A stretch of 64,000 nt of DNA, from NCBI RefSeq assembly GCF_012273895.1, contig NC_052113.1, positions 1,240,001 to 1,304,000 of the forward strand. The letters run 5' to 3'. The translations under genes and the position numbers were made by a program. Below the pieces are notes generated by a model, which was not told the DNA's origin, did no database searches, and was given only the letters and a program-made list of their open reading frames with translations. Shown in pieces: positions 25,067 through 38,100 of the stretch (its first letter is position 1; each line of letters begins with the position of its first letter). Source of the stretch: Zerene cesonia. Its lineage: Eukaryota; Arthropoda; Insecta; Lepidoptera; Pieridae.

Positions 25067-27674
25067 CGTGTCACATTTTTTGTCTGCATTGGACTCCTAA
25101 ACTACTAAGTATGCACATCATGTGCAGTTTGATCCAACTTGGAAGATTGGAAGATGATTGTGCAAGTTGTAAATATATTTGAATTATTAAATAAAATACT
25201 TATTTATATTTATGTAAATAGAATAATACACTATAATAAATTAAAAATAAATAAATAAGACATATGTGTGTATAAAGCTGTCAAAGCAATTGTAACAGCA
25301 CTAGTGTTAGTAGTAATAATAAATTTAAAATCAGCAACACACATACAATGTACCTGGCGATGTGGCGCCCACAGTAAATACACAGTGGTTGGTTCATTTG
25401 ACATAGAGTTACCACCCAACGTTAAGTACTGACATAACTTCAGGTGACCCTTCATTTGCTTTGATATTAAATTGAAATTTAAGACGAATTACACTGTATA
25501 GTTAAGTTTCTATGGTTTTATGTAATATGTATTGAATCGATCGCAGGAGGGCAGCATATCGGACTTCGCGCCGTCCAGCCCGCCCATGGTGCCGGCGCTG
25601 CTGGTGCACTGCATCAACGAGATCGAGAAGCGCGGGCTGGCCGAGCGCGGCATCTACCGCGTCAGCGCGCTCGACAAGGATGTCAAGCGGTTGAAGGTAT
25701 TGTGCGCCTTTTTTTGTTTTTTTTTTATTATTTATATTTGAGCCCCTTCCCCCCCCCCTCAAATGTAAATAAATGATGGGGTGATTTGAATTGTTTTTAT
25801 TCCTTTTTAAAGGTGCTTAAATACTCTTTGTAGTCAGATTATATGTAATTTACTTTTCCTATGTTCTTTCGTTTTGCACAGTATTTTATATTGTATATGG
25901 ACGGTATCGAGAAGAGATAGGTCCCGAAACTGAACTGAGATTATGAGATATCAATTGTTAAAGTGTGGAAGTGGACATATTGTGAGGTTTTTTTTTTTTC
26001 TTCAATCTTGATTAAGTACTTCATCAACATCGTGAGGAAATTGGCATGTCCGAGAATCAAAAGTTCGATGATGAGCGTGGTGGAAACATATAAGGGCTGA
26101 TGATGATGATGATGATGAAGTACTTTCGGTACTTTCGATGATTGTGATGGGAACGATAATGTCAATACGCTTAACGCGCACTTCCAGGAGCGGTTCCTGC
26201 GCGGGTGCGGGTCGCCGCAGCTGGCGGGCGAGGACATCCACGTGGTGTGCGGCTGCGTGAAGGACTTCCTGCGCGGGCTGCGCGAGCCGCTCGTGTCCAG
26301 CGCGCTGTGGGCCGACTTCCTCGCGGCGGCCGGCAGCAGCGACGTCACCGCCGCCGTCGTGCAGGCCGTCAGCCAGCTGCCGCAGCCCAACCGCGACACG
26401 CTGGCCTTCCTGGCGCTGCACCTGCAGAGGTACCTCAGTAAAGTCACGTTTACACCAACATCTGTAAAAATAGCAGCACCAAGGGACTTCATCTTAGTAA
26501 TTGGAGCGGTGACGTGATCACGGTTGGACGTCGGCGTTCCTGCACACCACCAGCACCAGCAGCAAACACCAGTTATAGAGGTAATGGCGTCAGCTGTTTC
26601 GTTAGCGGCGTGGGAACAGGCGCGACGGACAAACAAAAGCAATGAAATTGCAGGGTTTCCATTGATATGCTTTTGTGGTGGTATCTAAGTGTACACTCAC
26701 TCAAATCAATTATTTATTTAGAGCAGCATACTCTACTTACAGAAAAGTACAATACCATCTATGTATTATGTGGCTTGTACTCGTATAATGAAGCAGTACA
26801 GTATTTTTTTATAATGATATATCGCCAACAGGGTGGCAGAGAGTCCAGAGTGTGAGATGGGAGTGGAGAACCTGGCCAAGGTGTTCGCACCCACAGTAGT
26901 GGGATACGGGATGATGACGCAACCCGCCGAAATGTACTCCGCCACTGTGCATATGTTCAATGTACGTACTATATTTCCTTTACAATGTAAAAAAAATACA
27001 CTAAAAGTAACGTTGCGAATAAGTTAAGAAATTAAGTACGTAATGCTGAATAGACGTCTCATTAACAGCTACAAGTGTGGCAATACTGGTGGTATACGGG
27101 AATGTGTTCCATCTCAACAGCTTAGTTTATACGCAAGAAGTGGGGCGTCTGCGGGTGTACTGCAACTAGTTTAACTTAATATAACAGTAACAATGTTATT
27201 TAACGATAAAATAAATAATGTCGATTCGTCGTGTATTTCTCAACACATACACTCACACCTCTACTTTATGATATTAGTTTGCAAGTTCCCAAGCAAAATA
27301 TTTCCAGGTGATGTGCTTGTGAGTTAGTATGTAAAATAAGTATTTCCAAGTGATGAGTTTGTGAGTTAGTATGCAAAATAAGTATTTCCAGGTGATGAGT
27401 TTGTGAGTTAGTATGCAAAACAAGTATTTCCAGGTGATGAGTTTGTGAGTTAGTATGCAAAATAATTATTTCCAAGTGATGCGTATGTAAGTAAGTAAGT
27501 AAGCAAGCAAAAAGTGATCGATCGCAGGTGATGCAAGTGCTGCTGAGCCTGCCGGGCGACTACTGGTCGCAGTGGGCGTGCCCCGCGCCGGCGTCGCCGC
27601 CCGCCGCCGCCGCCGCGCTGCACAAGCCCCGCGGCTACTTCTTCTCGCCGGCCGACAACGCGTCTGTGTTTTGA
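20458..27674 (+). CDS. tum: Rac GTPase-activating protein 1 (centralspindlin subunit, tumbleweed orthologue)
   Basis: Coding exons: 20458-20569, 20896-21098, 21280-21433, 22135-22298, 22703-22804, 23044-23161, 24208-24379, 24884-25001, 25547-25696, 26188-26429, 26832-26961, 27528-27674 (TGA); all phases join and give 603 residues, close to fly and human family lengths. An N-terminal coiled coil (about 40-110, around WVRSQWAAAETEAVRLQTEL) is the usual kinesin-6-binding part. A complete C1 finger spans 323-371 with the exact spacing H-12-C-2-C-12-C-2-C-4-H-2-C-7-C. The RhoGAP domain follows (about 390-565); R419 in GIYRVS is the expected arginine finger. Known role: with kinesin-6 MKLP1 it bundles midzone microtubules and recruits the RhoGEF Pebble/ECT2 in cytokinesis. 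The C-terminus GYFFSPADNASVF is short. The exon 7 donor is weak (GTTAGT). Confidence 0.93.
23938..24115. repeat. tRNA-like SINE copy rearranged into a palindrome (RacGAP intron 6)
   Basis: The left flank repeats the tail AGCATTGAAATGCTTTTATA of the SINE at 2186-2366. From about 23977 to 24108 the sequence is a near-palindrome centred on CGTAGCAACGTTGCTACG at 24030/24031. The right arm keeps a tRNA B box (GGTTCGAATCC); the left arm lacks about 27 bases that include it. Confidence 0.7.
24380..24592 (+). repeat. Family-A repeat abutting RacGAP exon 7
   Basis: TGTCTGATGGTAAGTGATCA then CCGCTGCCCATGAACATT is the 5' block; GGTGCGAATTGCCCCAATTC and GCATGCTCGACACCCACA are the 3' blocks. The repeat begins within about 20 bases of the exon 7 donor, so most of proximal intron 7 is repeat-derived. 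Confidence 0.75.
25031..25066. repeat. (AT)n microsatellite in RacGAP intron 8
   Basis: About 17 uninterrupted AT units starting 30 bases after the exon 8 donor. Confidence 0.9.
26018..26119 (+). repeat. GAT-tailed SINE 3' fragment in RacGAP intron 9
   Basis: ATCGTGAGGAAATTGGCATG, GTCCGAGAATCAAAAGTTCG and AACATATAAGGGCTGATGATG match the 3' half of the copy at 49163-49465, ending in seven GAT units. It lies about 70 bases before the exon 10 acceptor. Confidence 0.8.
27299..27482 (+). repeat. 42-bp minisatellite in RacGAP intron 11
   Basis: Four full units (27299, 27341, 27383, 27425) and a partial fifth starting 27467. Unit: TATTTCCAGGTGATGAGTTT then GTGAGTTAGTATGCAAAATA and AG. Units differ by a few bases (CAGG or CAAG). 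It ends about 45 bases before the last exon. Confidence 0.92.
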
Positions 27675-30008
27675 TAATTATTTTTTTACGTTAAATTTGG
27701 AGTAGTTTTAAAGATGTTGTTATACAGATAAACATTCCTCTTGAATCGCTAAAAACATCTCATCAGAATCCGTTATGTAGTTTTATAGATCGAGTTACAT
27801 ACATATGGACACACACACACACGCGGGAAGCGAGTTTGCTTTATTATATGCAGTGATGTAGTGATTCAGTCAGTAATTAGCTCAGGGAGATTTATATTTC
27901 TTTTTAAGAGTATTTTAATAATATATAAAAAGATCACTTATTTTTTTTTTATTTTCACAGTTGAACGAAATGTGAAAGTGTCAGGTTATATGTGTTTTGT
28001 CTGTCCATATGTCCAGAACTTATGCCTTAAATAAAAATCTAAGAAAAAAATAAGCCGAAATGCTCAAGTCGTTGTTGAGTTTCGCGTTTAGCGACACGTT
28101 TGTAGATTATTTTTTATTAATGTAGATTATTTATTTTTGCAGAGTGCCGAGGAAGAAGAAAAATTATTTCCAATGAGGTGGCAAATTTAGTGCATAGTAC
28201 CTAAATAGATTTCGTTTTAAGTTGGTTCGTGTAAGGGAACAAATTATGTTTAATTTTGTTAAGTAAGTAACTACTTAAGTTTTTGTGTTAGGTGAGGGTA
28301 TTTATGTAAGCCATTAAAAGTTGTTAGTGTTACCCTTTAAAATAAAAAAAAATGTTGCCTTATAATTAATTTGTGAAAACAAATTAAATAGAGTATTGCA
28401 AAAAGTTTAATAGATAATATATGTATACTGTAAAGATGAGCGTACGTGTCTTTTTGTTTAATTTAATATTTCTTTAATATATTTTTGTATTTAAATCATA
28501 AAAATAATATCTAGATTAGTTATGATAAATAATACAAATAAAACAAATCTTGGATTCTAATGTAGTATATAGTATTAGTACGTTAGTAGTATATACTAGT
28601 AAGTATGTTCGTCAGATCAAGAAGTGCTGATTCGATTTTGATGATATTTACAATACTACAAAATTACTCAAATGTTGAATCTTCGGAAATGAATATAACC
28701 CATCTCAGAATAATTTCAATGAATATTAAAATTAGCAAATTATTGCATTTTGTTTAGATCTTATTTAGATAGGATTTGACAAAATTCTAGATGTATGTGG
28801 AATTTATCATTCTTGATCATACTGGTCTTCTAAACGATTGTTATTTTTTTATATTATAATAGTTTTAGTTTTCCGTTGTGACGTCAATCAGCCGCCTACG
28901 GTGGTCTAACAGGCCTCTATAGATATATTTTTAGAATAATAGCACTTACATGTATAGAAATAAATCTCAAATTTGTATCTGAGATACTGTTTTCTATCTT
29001 TAGCAATATAGAAAGCCGTTTGAAATGAAATTGATACAGAAACTCAAAATGATTATTTTTTTTTTGTGACTATTAGATTAATTAGGTGACCTAAGGTCTC
29101 TCCATTACTATATATAAGAGTGTTTGGTTTGAGTCGAGAAAAAACATGTTTTCTTCATTATTTTTTTTTGTTGCTGGAAGTGCTTTACATCTTATAGGAA
29201 TCCTATATTACTGTATATTATGGTAAATAATCATTTAACTATTTTGTTACACTTTTGTATTTAGTTTATAAGATAAATTAAGTTATTCGAGATTAATGTC
29301 TTTGAAAATGTTATATGGTATTAAATCTCGAAAGTAACTGGTACTAATAAGTTCTTTTTTTCTGGCTCTTTAAGTTCTAAATCATTATGTTTAAAATTAT
29401 TTTGCTTATGGATAAAGGGCGATTGTTATATTGAAAAAACTAGTGTCTCGGGACGCCCGATAGAAGTGTTAGATAGTAAACTGAGAGGAGAGGAGACTGC
29501 CTACTGCAGACGTATGCGTGAGAGGAAGGGAAGGAAGACAATCGGTCGTAACGCGTTACGTAACGAAGTGGTAGACACTCCAATGAGAAGCTATCTCTTC
29601 AAAATAATGTATAGTCGAAATCACAGAAGTAAGCAAAATGAATTAAACGCTAGGGATAAAAGACCTATTTCTTTGTATTACATGTAGTTTTATTTTTACG
29701 TCATTACGGCTAGTCAATGACTTGTATTATAACTTCACTAACATTGTTTTCTTCAGTTTGACTATAAATAAAATCATGTAAAAACTCAAATTTGTTTTAT
29801 TAACATTTTTAGCTGAAATAACTTATACCACTTTTTAATACATATCTTTATCTTATGCACCTTTTATCTAACTATGAGAAAAAACATGGGCCTGAAACAT
29901 TGCTTATTTTATAAATCTTAGTTTTTAATTAAGGCGTTATGAAGTTTTCGAGAAAATTGATTAAAAATTGTTGCTGCTGGCAGTAATAACTTCGCAAACA
30001 TTCAAGTC

Positions 30009-30085
30009 TTTTTTATGTCATACTGGCAACTGAGCTGGTGGTTCGCCTGATGGTAAGCGATCACCACCGCCCATGAACATTTGAT
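30009..30085 (+). repeat. Family-A repeat, short 5' copy
   Basis: TTTTTTATGTCATACTGGCA, GAGCTGGTGGTTCGCCTGATGG, and CACCACCGCCCATGAACATT. A second copy follows at 30255. Confidence 0.75.
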
Positions 30086-30254
30086 CCGTGTTGTAAGTGT
30101 TGAACACCTCTCCGCGACTTAGCTCATAAGCATGTCTCGTCACATATCTTGACCTAGTATCCCGCACAAAATAACTTTCTGTTAAAGACATTAGCTTAAA
30201 CATTTTTTCATATCTTAAACATAAGATCTGATGTTACCATGTAACAGATACACT

Positions 30255-30515
30255 TTTTTATGTTATCGTGGATAATGGAGCTGGAGGGTCGCCTGGTGGT
30301 AAGCGCTACCACCGCCCATGAACATTTGAAGAGGCGGAAGATCGATTGCAGACCTTATGTCTCTACAAATTGGTGAGGATGGATTGGATTAGAAAAGAAT
30401 TGACGAGAGGAATAAAGGAAAGGACTGGGAAGGATAAGGATAGGGGCCTCTGGCTCCCCCGCTCACCGAACGAAACACAACAGTATGCTATTTCACGCCG
30501 GTCTTGGAGGTGTGG
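30255..30515 (+). repeat. Family-A repeat, longer copy
   Basis: GAGGGTCGCCTGGTGGTAAG, CACCGCCCATGAACATTTG, GGACTGGGAAGGATAAGG, GGCTCCCCCGCTCACCGAAC and CGCCGGTCTTGGAGGTGTGG appear in the same order as in 49708-50030, with an extra block CAGACCTTATGTCTCTACAA also seen in the 6259 copy. Confidence 0.75.
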
Positions 30516-32106
30516 TACTTTGGTAATAATAACACTAATGTTTCCGGTGAAATATAATTACCGATTTATAATTCAGAGGAAAAAATAAAAAAAAAACACA
30601 TTTTGGTGATGCAACAATATCACAATCACATAATTTATTCAAATAAATTGAGCAAACAAATAGGAAATAATTCGACGTTTTCACATAAATAAATACAAAT
30701 GTATACAAAATAATCATAATTGGAACATAATTATCACGAAACATTATAATTGACTTGAAAAATAATTAGGTAACTCTTTATATAATCACCCTTTATTAAT
30801 CTTAAAAATCAAAGCCTAATATTTTTAAGAACTACTCTCCTAGTGACTCGGGCATATACGCGGTGCCATCAGAATAAGCAAGCATGTACCAAAAAACTAC
30901 AATTTAATTTAATAGGAATTTCTCTTAACACTAAAAAATATACATGTGGATAATCAATTCAGATCTTATTGAAATTATAAATACTTAAATATATAAATTA
31001 TATTTCTTAATCTACATCTACAATTTCTTATAGGTTTATATTCTTTGGTAGTGGTTTTAGTCTTAGCCTAGGCTAGACTACCTTATTTTCTAATACCTAA
31101 TTAATCAATCAATGGTATAATTACGTGCAATGTTTTATACAATCACAATTTTCAATGTATACTCTCATTTTAGTAAACAAATTACCTTGTGAAACATCTT
31201 AATATCTTGAAATAAACATTTATTATGAAGTGAGTATTATTTTGTCTTTTAATTAATTTATTTCTAAAATCACCCTCATAAAATAATTAGGAAACAAAAA
31301 TTGCCAAGAGGCAGACTTTATAATATAATATGTCGCAGCCAAGTCGTTGCATGTTATAGATCCGAATCGTTCGCCTAGCTGTTTAATTTAATGGTTGACT
31401 GGTTGACTATCACTCATACCGACAATTGAATGTGGCCGTATAATGAAGAGGCTAGTCTTGTCATTCACCGGCTAATAAAGCTAGTTGACCACGACATAAA
31501 TACAGACAAATAATTTTATAATCTAATACTAACACAAAATAAAGAAAATTATAGTGATTTAAATATAGCTCGATTACATACAAAAAGCGGCAAGATTCAT
31601 TTTTTCAAGATAAATAAAGTCACGTATAATATCACTATAAAAATATCTAAAATATTATGCAATGCTGCCATAATTGGGTTGTAATTTTAAGAAAAAGATC
31701 GTTTTCTACTCTTATTATATCTATATATTTCTGCAGGATTAGAAAATTTTATTCGAATCCATTTCAGAACGTAAAATTGACAGCGTAGATCACTTTTAGA
31801 AGACAGATAGGCGTTATCATATGTCTCACGAATAAAAGAATATAATATGTCAGATTTTTCTGCTAAGCGAAAACTTATTACTTGTATCTGTAACTTTTAT
31901 TTGTATCCACCAAGATCGCACCTTGGTATTCTGACTTCTACGCTTAGACACTGTAATCAATGTGTGACAACATTTTTCTTATCTTTGTCTTCATCTAGAT
32001 CCTACCTAGATTTCCTTACAACTCCACCTACACATTGATAACATATCCTTTTTTTCACATAAATGCATATACGTATCACTTAATCCTATGACTAGTAGAG
32101 GAATGT

Positions 32107-35100
32107 TCACGCGGCGGTGGAGTTGCCCTCGATGCCCCCATTGCCCCCAACAGTCGCCCCATACCTCACCCCGTAGGGCCTCAGGTGGTATATTAGGTAA
32201 TCTAGGACATACATCTGCTCGGGCTCCACATAGTGAAACGATACTGCGTGGTCGGAACAACAGTCTAGACCCTGAAATTTTTTATTTATTAAATTTTTAC
32301 AAAATAAAGTGACATGTCAATAAAATGCCTGGATGAAAATGATAGTTTTACCATAAGGTTCGGTGTATGTTGATCTATGTTATATTTGTGAAAAGTAAAT
32401 TCATAATTCTAAAGTATTATATATGTGGCCAACCATAAAAAAATCTTAATTTATCTTGTACAAATAAATAATCCAAGACAAAATTTAGCCAAACCTTTAT
32501 ATATTCTTTTATATTACCTGACTGAATCGGCCAATAACAGGGGGTTAAAAATGTTGGAAATGGGAAGGACCAAACTTGTTGAGTAAATAATAAACCTCGT
32601 ACCTCATCAGACGGATAGTAGATGTACTTCCAATACCAGAAGCCCTTGTCTTTGTTGGGGAACAGGTGGTCCTTGGGACCGAAGGGGAAAAATCTGCCTC
32701 GATGCAACGAATCTCGGCTGTCCATAGCCTTCACGCCTATATGCTCTAAGCATATACCTATAGAGGGAAAGGAGAGGGGATAATGTGTTATATTAAAAGT
32801 CTTCATCCTTATGTCATAGACTAGCGGTCCGTCTCGACTTTAGCATTTTATTATTTCAATGATTACATTGCTGCATTGTATGTTACGGATTGGTTGTGAT
32901 GGTTCTTAATTATCTCAATACGACACATAAAACCGAAAGAATAGAAGAAATTCGATTAGTGTGGCGGGATCACGAGTGGTCGAGAGATTAGGCGTTGCTT
33001 CAGTCTAAGTTTGTGCAATAAATAATTTAATAAATAAATACTTCCGAGCATTGCTTTTGTATGGGACTATGCGTCACGTGTTTTATATGAATGTCTATGT
33101 CTACGTAATAGAGTGTTTACGTAATACAGGGGCGCATACCCATCTCGGCGTCCTCCGCGCCGTGGTCGCTGGGCTTGCAGAGGTGCGGCGCGGGCAGGCC
33201 GCGCGTCACGAAGCGCTCCAGCGCGCCCGCGCTCAGCACGTAGCCCGCGCCGCCGCTCATGTAGCCCTGCCAGCGAGCGCACTTGGCGTTACCTTAACTA
33301 GCTGCGCCGGATAGCACGTATGTGTGTGTGTTATGTGTTCACGTTGTGTATTAGACACACAACTGTCGAGTATCATCAATATCATGTTCTATGGTTTTCA
33401 CGAGAAAGAGTAACAAACACGCATCCATTCACACATTCACACAATTATATTACTAGCTGCGTCGAGAGGTTTCGTCCGCGAGTAAAATCAAGTGTGTCCA
33501 TAGATTGTGTTATTGTTGTAAATAAGCTACATCATCGGCAGGTATTATTAATGCCCGTTCAGTAGTTTTGTGCATGAAATATTAACAAACATACATTCTT
33601 ACTAACTTGCTTAGCGTACAAAATCGTAAGTTTTATAAAATGTGTATTTTGTATGTGTGTGTGCGCTTTTTATTTATTTTTTTATTCGTGTGTTAAGTTA
33701 TTGGAACACTCCAAGCTGTGGCTGTATTATATACGTGTATAAACCTTGAGCCTAATATTTTACAAGATATAAATTTACCATAGTTCATGGAACTGATCGG
33801 TTATGTCTATCGAATTACATACTTAAAGTATATTTCACAGTTTTTGTGGCATTATATTTCAATCTGAATTTCATCTATTTTGATTATGTATGGGCTGTGC
33901 AAAATAAACATTTACTAATTTAAATGGATAATTGTGGAGCTTGTTGTAAGAATAATAGTCATATATTATAAAAGTTAAATTTGTTATTTATACTGATGTA
34001 ATAAATATGAAAAATTAATAAAGATCGATTTAGGAAGCTTTTATAATGTTGTATTTTTTGAAATAAAATAAAGTGTGTGTTTTTTTTCTCTTTGTTAAAG
34101 GCTTGATCGCAATGCGATAATGTCGCCTGAAGTGTGTTTAAATGAAATTAGTACTATGAGATGATTGTGATAGACTAAATATGTATTTTGTGACTTTTTT
34201 ATGTATTGTATTGTTATTGCAAAGTAGTATTAGCAATTATTTTTCAATTAATTGAGTTAGAAACGGAAAACACACCTGCGCTGTAAACGGCTTGAATCTG
34301 CAACCGAAATATATCGGATCTGCGCTGTCATATTCGGAGAGCATATAACGTAAATTTTCCACGACCACATACCTGAAGAGAGACATTTATGTATTATACT
34401 AATCGTAGAGGATAAAACAGAGAGGAATTTGGGACAGCGGGATAGCTCTTCATACTTGAATATTTGTATTTTAGTTTTTTTTGTATATTTGTTTTATTTA
34501 CTTGAATATTTATAATTATTATTTAATTATTGGTATTTAAGAAAGTGAAATAATGGTAGCAAAATATGCCAAGATTAAATAAAACTAGAAATTAAGGATG
34601 CCCCAAAAAAACAATCTTAAAACTGTTTTCGTCTTTTTTATTTTTTTTTTTTTTCACGTGCAAACGTTTGTTTGATATTTTAATTATTATACAATTACAA
34701 ATTATAACCTACTTTTTTTCTTACCGTTATTCTTATATATCTTTATGCAAATCAAATTTCAGTCAATTTTATCACTTTAAAGTTTAAACCCTAAAAAATT
34801 ATTCTGGAAAGAACCTATAAACAACGTTGTGTATACAAAATTCTGTTTCCATAATATTATTTATTACTAGACGCTCGCCCCGGCTCCGTCCAGATATCAA
34901 GATTCCTGCTTTATCCCAAGGGGGCATTGAATCGGGATAAAAAGTATCCTATCACCCAAGTCAGCTCATACCCTGTCTGTATATACACATTTATAATATT
35001 ATATTAGTTTGATAGGATTTCAAGTGATGAGGATTTCAATACTCACGTATCATCATCCGCCTTCATAAACCAATCAGCGTCCCTTCTGTGGTGCTCATAC

Positions 35101-38100
35101 ACGTACCGAAAAGCGGCCTTTGTCTTTGCCCATAAGTAGTCCCGTCCTTCGTGGACTGGCAGTTTTACCGTTGGTAAGGATGCATCTGGAACACATTTAG
35201 AATAGATGTTCAATAAACAAAGATTGAGATGAAAACCTATTTTAATTCTCCTTATAAAAGATTTACATTCTTATAGATGTAAACTTTATTTAGTGCTTAG
35301 GAAGTGGAAATTACAATTGAATTACAACCTATTGCTTCACCTGAAAAACTTCGTAGAAAAAAACGATAAGTCTTTCAAAAGCAAATTCCTCTGTTAAAGG
35401 AAAAACAACAACAGACCATATTTATACACACTTTTTACATTCCTCTGAAGTCTTCTCAAAAGTGATCCATAAAACCACAGATGAAGAAGAGTTCTGACGG
35501 AAACAAGTCTCAATTCCCGATATTAAGATAACTACAAATGCAATCGGTGCACTATGCTACCAGTCTAAAGAGGAATTAATTCACGTATGTAACATAGCAA
35601 TAAAGATGGTCAAATGTCATCTGGATATAATAGAGACACGACCTACCCTCAACTGTGCTCATGAACAGCAGCTTATTACACCGTTTCCCCCACGTTGCCT
35701 TCACGTGGCGCGCCTTCCTCTGGTGATTGTTCGGCTGAGTCATCACCCAGCACAGAACCCTGACCTTCTTGGCCAGCTCATCAGCGACAGTGCGATCCTC
35801 ATCCCGGTGCGCAGGTTCCTCACTGCCATGCTCTACTACACTGCCTATTGGATGCCTTTCCAGATCTCTGGCTGATTCCCTGAAAGTTTACTTCCTCACT
35901 GTACACTTCGGTTTAGCAATGTATGAGTTAACGCTACTAGCAGAATCGATTTTTATGTAAGTTAGAATTGTAATGATTTGAAAAGGTCGTTTTTGTGTAC
36001 AAAGTAGTCTATTTAAACCTACTTTTCTATTAGTACATATAATAGAGAATATTTCTGCCTGTGAAGAATTTTGAAAAACATGAGAGCAGCCAAAAATGAT
36101 GATACGACAACTACGAAATTTTATTTTAAATAACATTGACATTTTGAATTTTCTACGATTACAATATCTTAGTTATCCTACTGCTATTAAGTTACAGCTT
36201 CATATTAATACAAGTTGCCGATTTTCTAAGGTGCACTTTCCATGATGCATTTAAAATATTTTTTTTACCAAGAGCATAGGTACCAATATGCAAAATACTT
36301 AGAAAGACAAAAAAACAAATATATCCAAATGCTAAGCTTCAAGCGATATGCTCTATCTTCAAACACACAGTGTATGTCAGTAAACGAGGCGCAAATTTCT
36401 TCAGTCATTTTTTTTAACCTGATCACTTGTAAAATGGTTAAGATATGTGTATCATTGACGCATGGTCGCATGGTGACCGTCAGATGTCGATCCGCGAGTG
36501 GGTTAAATAGTGACTTGCAAGAACCAAAAAAAATATTTCATAGTAATTACTTCTAGAATAATTGGTGAGATTAGAGTTAAGGTAAAACAGTACTTGAATA
36601 AGTTTTAAAGTCGGCTGCTTGTTAGTCTTTTTTCATATATTTGTATGACCAGTTACAAAGAATTCAACATCACCATACCCTACAGCTGACCTTTAAATTT
36701 TTTCAAGATAATAGGTCAACTATGCACGCATCCTACGAGGCGCACTGCGATGCTGCGTCGTTGGTGGAGAAATGAGAAGCGCCTGACATTCACCATGCTT
36801 AATGACACCCATATCCTTTTCCTTACCCATCCCATTCCTTGTATTTATTCCTCTCGCAAATACCTTCTTAATCCCTTTCCAATTCAAAGTCAACAATCCA
36901 TTTGTGGAGGCGTAAGGTCTGCAAACGACCTTACCGCCTCTCCAAATGTTCATGGGCTGTGGTAGCGCTTACCACCGGGCGACCCGCTAGCTCCTTTGCC
37001 GACGGTGACATAAAAAATAAAATAAAAAAATACACATCTTAACTATTGTACAAGTTATCAGCCCGTAAACAATGGGTCATGAAATCTGGCTACAGCGGGC
37101 TCGAGGATCAGACTACGATATTAACTTGACAGATCATTTCGCATTCGTTTTTAATAGATCTAGAACAAAGCTAAAACTTGTAAAAAGTACATGCATTTTA
37201 ATTTTTCTTAATAGATTGTAGGGACTACTTTCAGAAAATACATTTTTGCCAATATGTTTTGAAAAAAAAAAGATGATGCAACCGATGGAATTATTTTTGT
37301 GCTCGGCACTAGTTGGAGAACTTTGTAGAAGGTTAATAAACAGTTTGAAGTGTCTAAATCCTGCTTCTCCTGCAATTCTGTAACCTAAATATTCGGTTTT
37401 TGGAATTTCTGCAAGCACCGTCGTATATGCGCTTGTCTCTCTTTCCTTTAAAATGCAAGGACATATTTACAAATATTTGATTTGAACCGTATTAAAATAA
37501 ACGTTTTTAAATAATCGAGCCATAACCCAAGACCAAACACTAGTGTTTTTATATATGTGTGTTTGTGTGTGTGGTTTTCTCAAAAAAATAAGCTACAGGA
37601 CTGATTTCAAAAATTCATTCACTATTAGAAAGCTGTATCTTCACTGACATAGGCTATATATACATACCGGAACGAAGCCGGGGCAGACCGCTAGTTGTAT
37701 ATAAGAACATACATTATACCCACCAACATATCCATCCACGTTATGAAAAATCCCTGCAGTTTATTCGAATTTACACATAGAAAAGATATGATGTCATCGC
37801 ATCATTATATCGAACTTGTATGATCATTTGCATAAATGCTTGCATACCATGAAAACCATGATAATATGAAAAATGCATTGTATGTAATAAATTACACGAA
37901 TTGCTAACACGCGTGATTAGCAATTAAGTTTTATGTGGCAGAAAATTACATTTACATAGTAACGAAGTTAATTACACATAAATAAATTGAGACAGCGAGC
38001 TGTAAATGCACGAATTTAACACAACATGAGCCTAGAAGTGATCTTATGATGGGCAAGGGATAGGGTATTTATATAAAGCGTAATCCCGGGTCAATTTCTA

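Larger units (their letters stand above)
27675..32106. other. Convergent spacer between RacGAP and C1GalT stop codons
   Basis: AT-rich, holding the two 3' UTRs and family-A copies near 30.0-30.5 kb. Candidate poly(A) signals for RacGAP are AATAAA at 28030-28035 and 28341-28346. The candidate for C1GalT is AATAAA on the minus strand at 31896-31901. A possible small extra RacGAP exon near 28141 is discussed as a finding. The 73-codon frame at 29466-29687 is not similar to anything I know and is not called. Confidence 0.5.

Noticed and set aside
25941..26642. 233-codon minus-strand frame
   Set aside because: It is antisense to the GC-rich RacGAP exon 10, which has a strong GAP-domain reading on the plus strand.
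27266..27475. Repetitive 69-codon frame on the minus strand (LHTNSQTHHLEI repeats)
   Set aside because: It is the translation of the 42-base intronic minisatellite, antisense to RacGAP; unit length divisible by three explains the open frame.
29466..29687. 73-codon frame rich in Arg and Lys
   Set aside because: No homology recognised and no splice or promoter context; probably chance within the RacGAP/C1GalT spacer.
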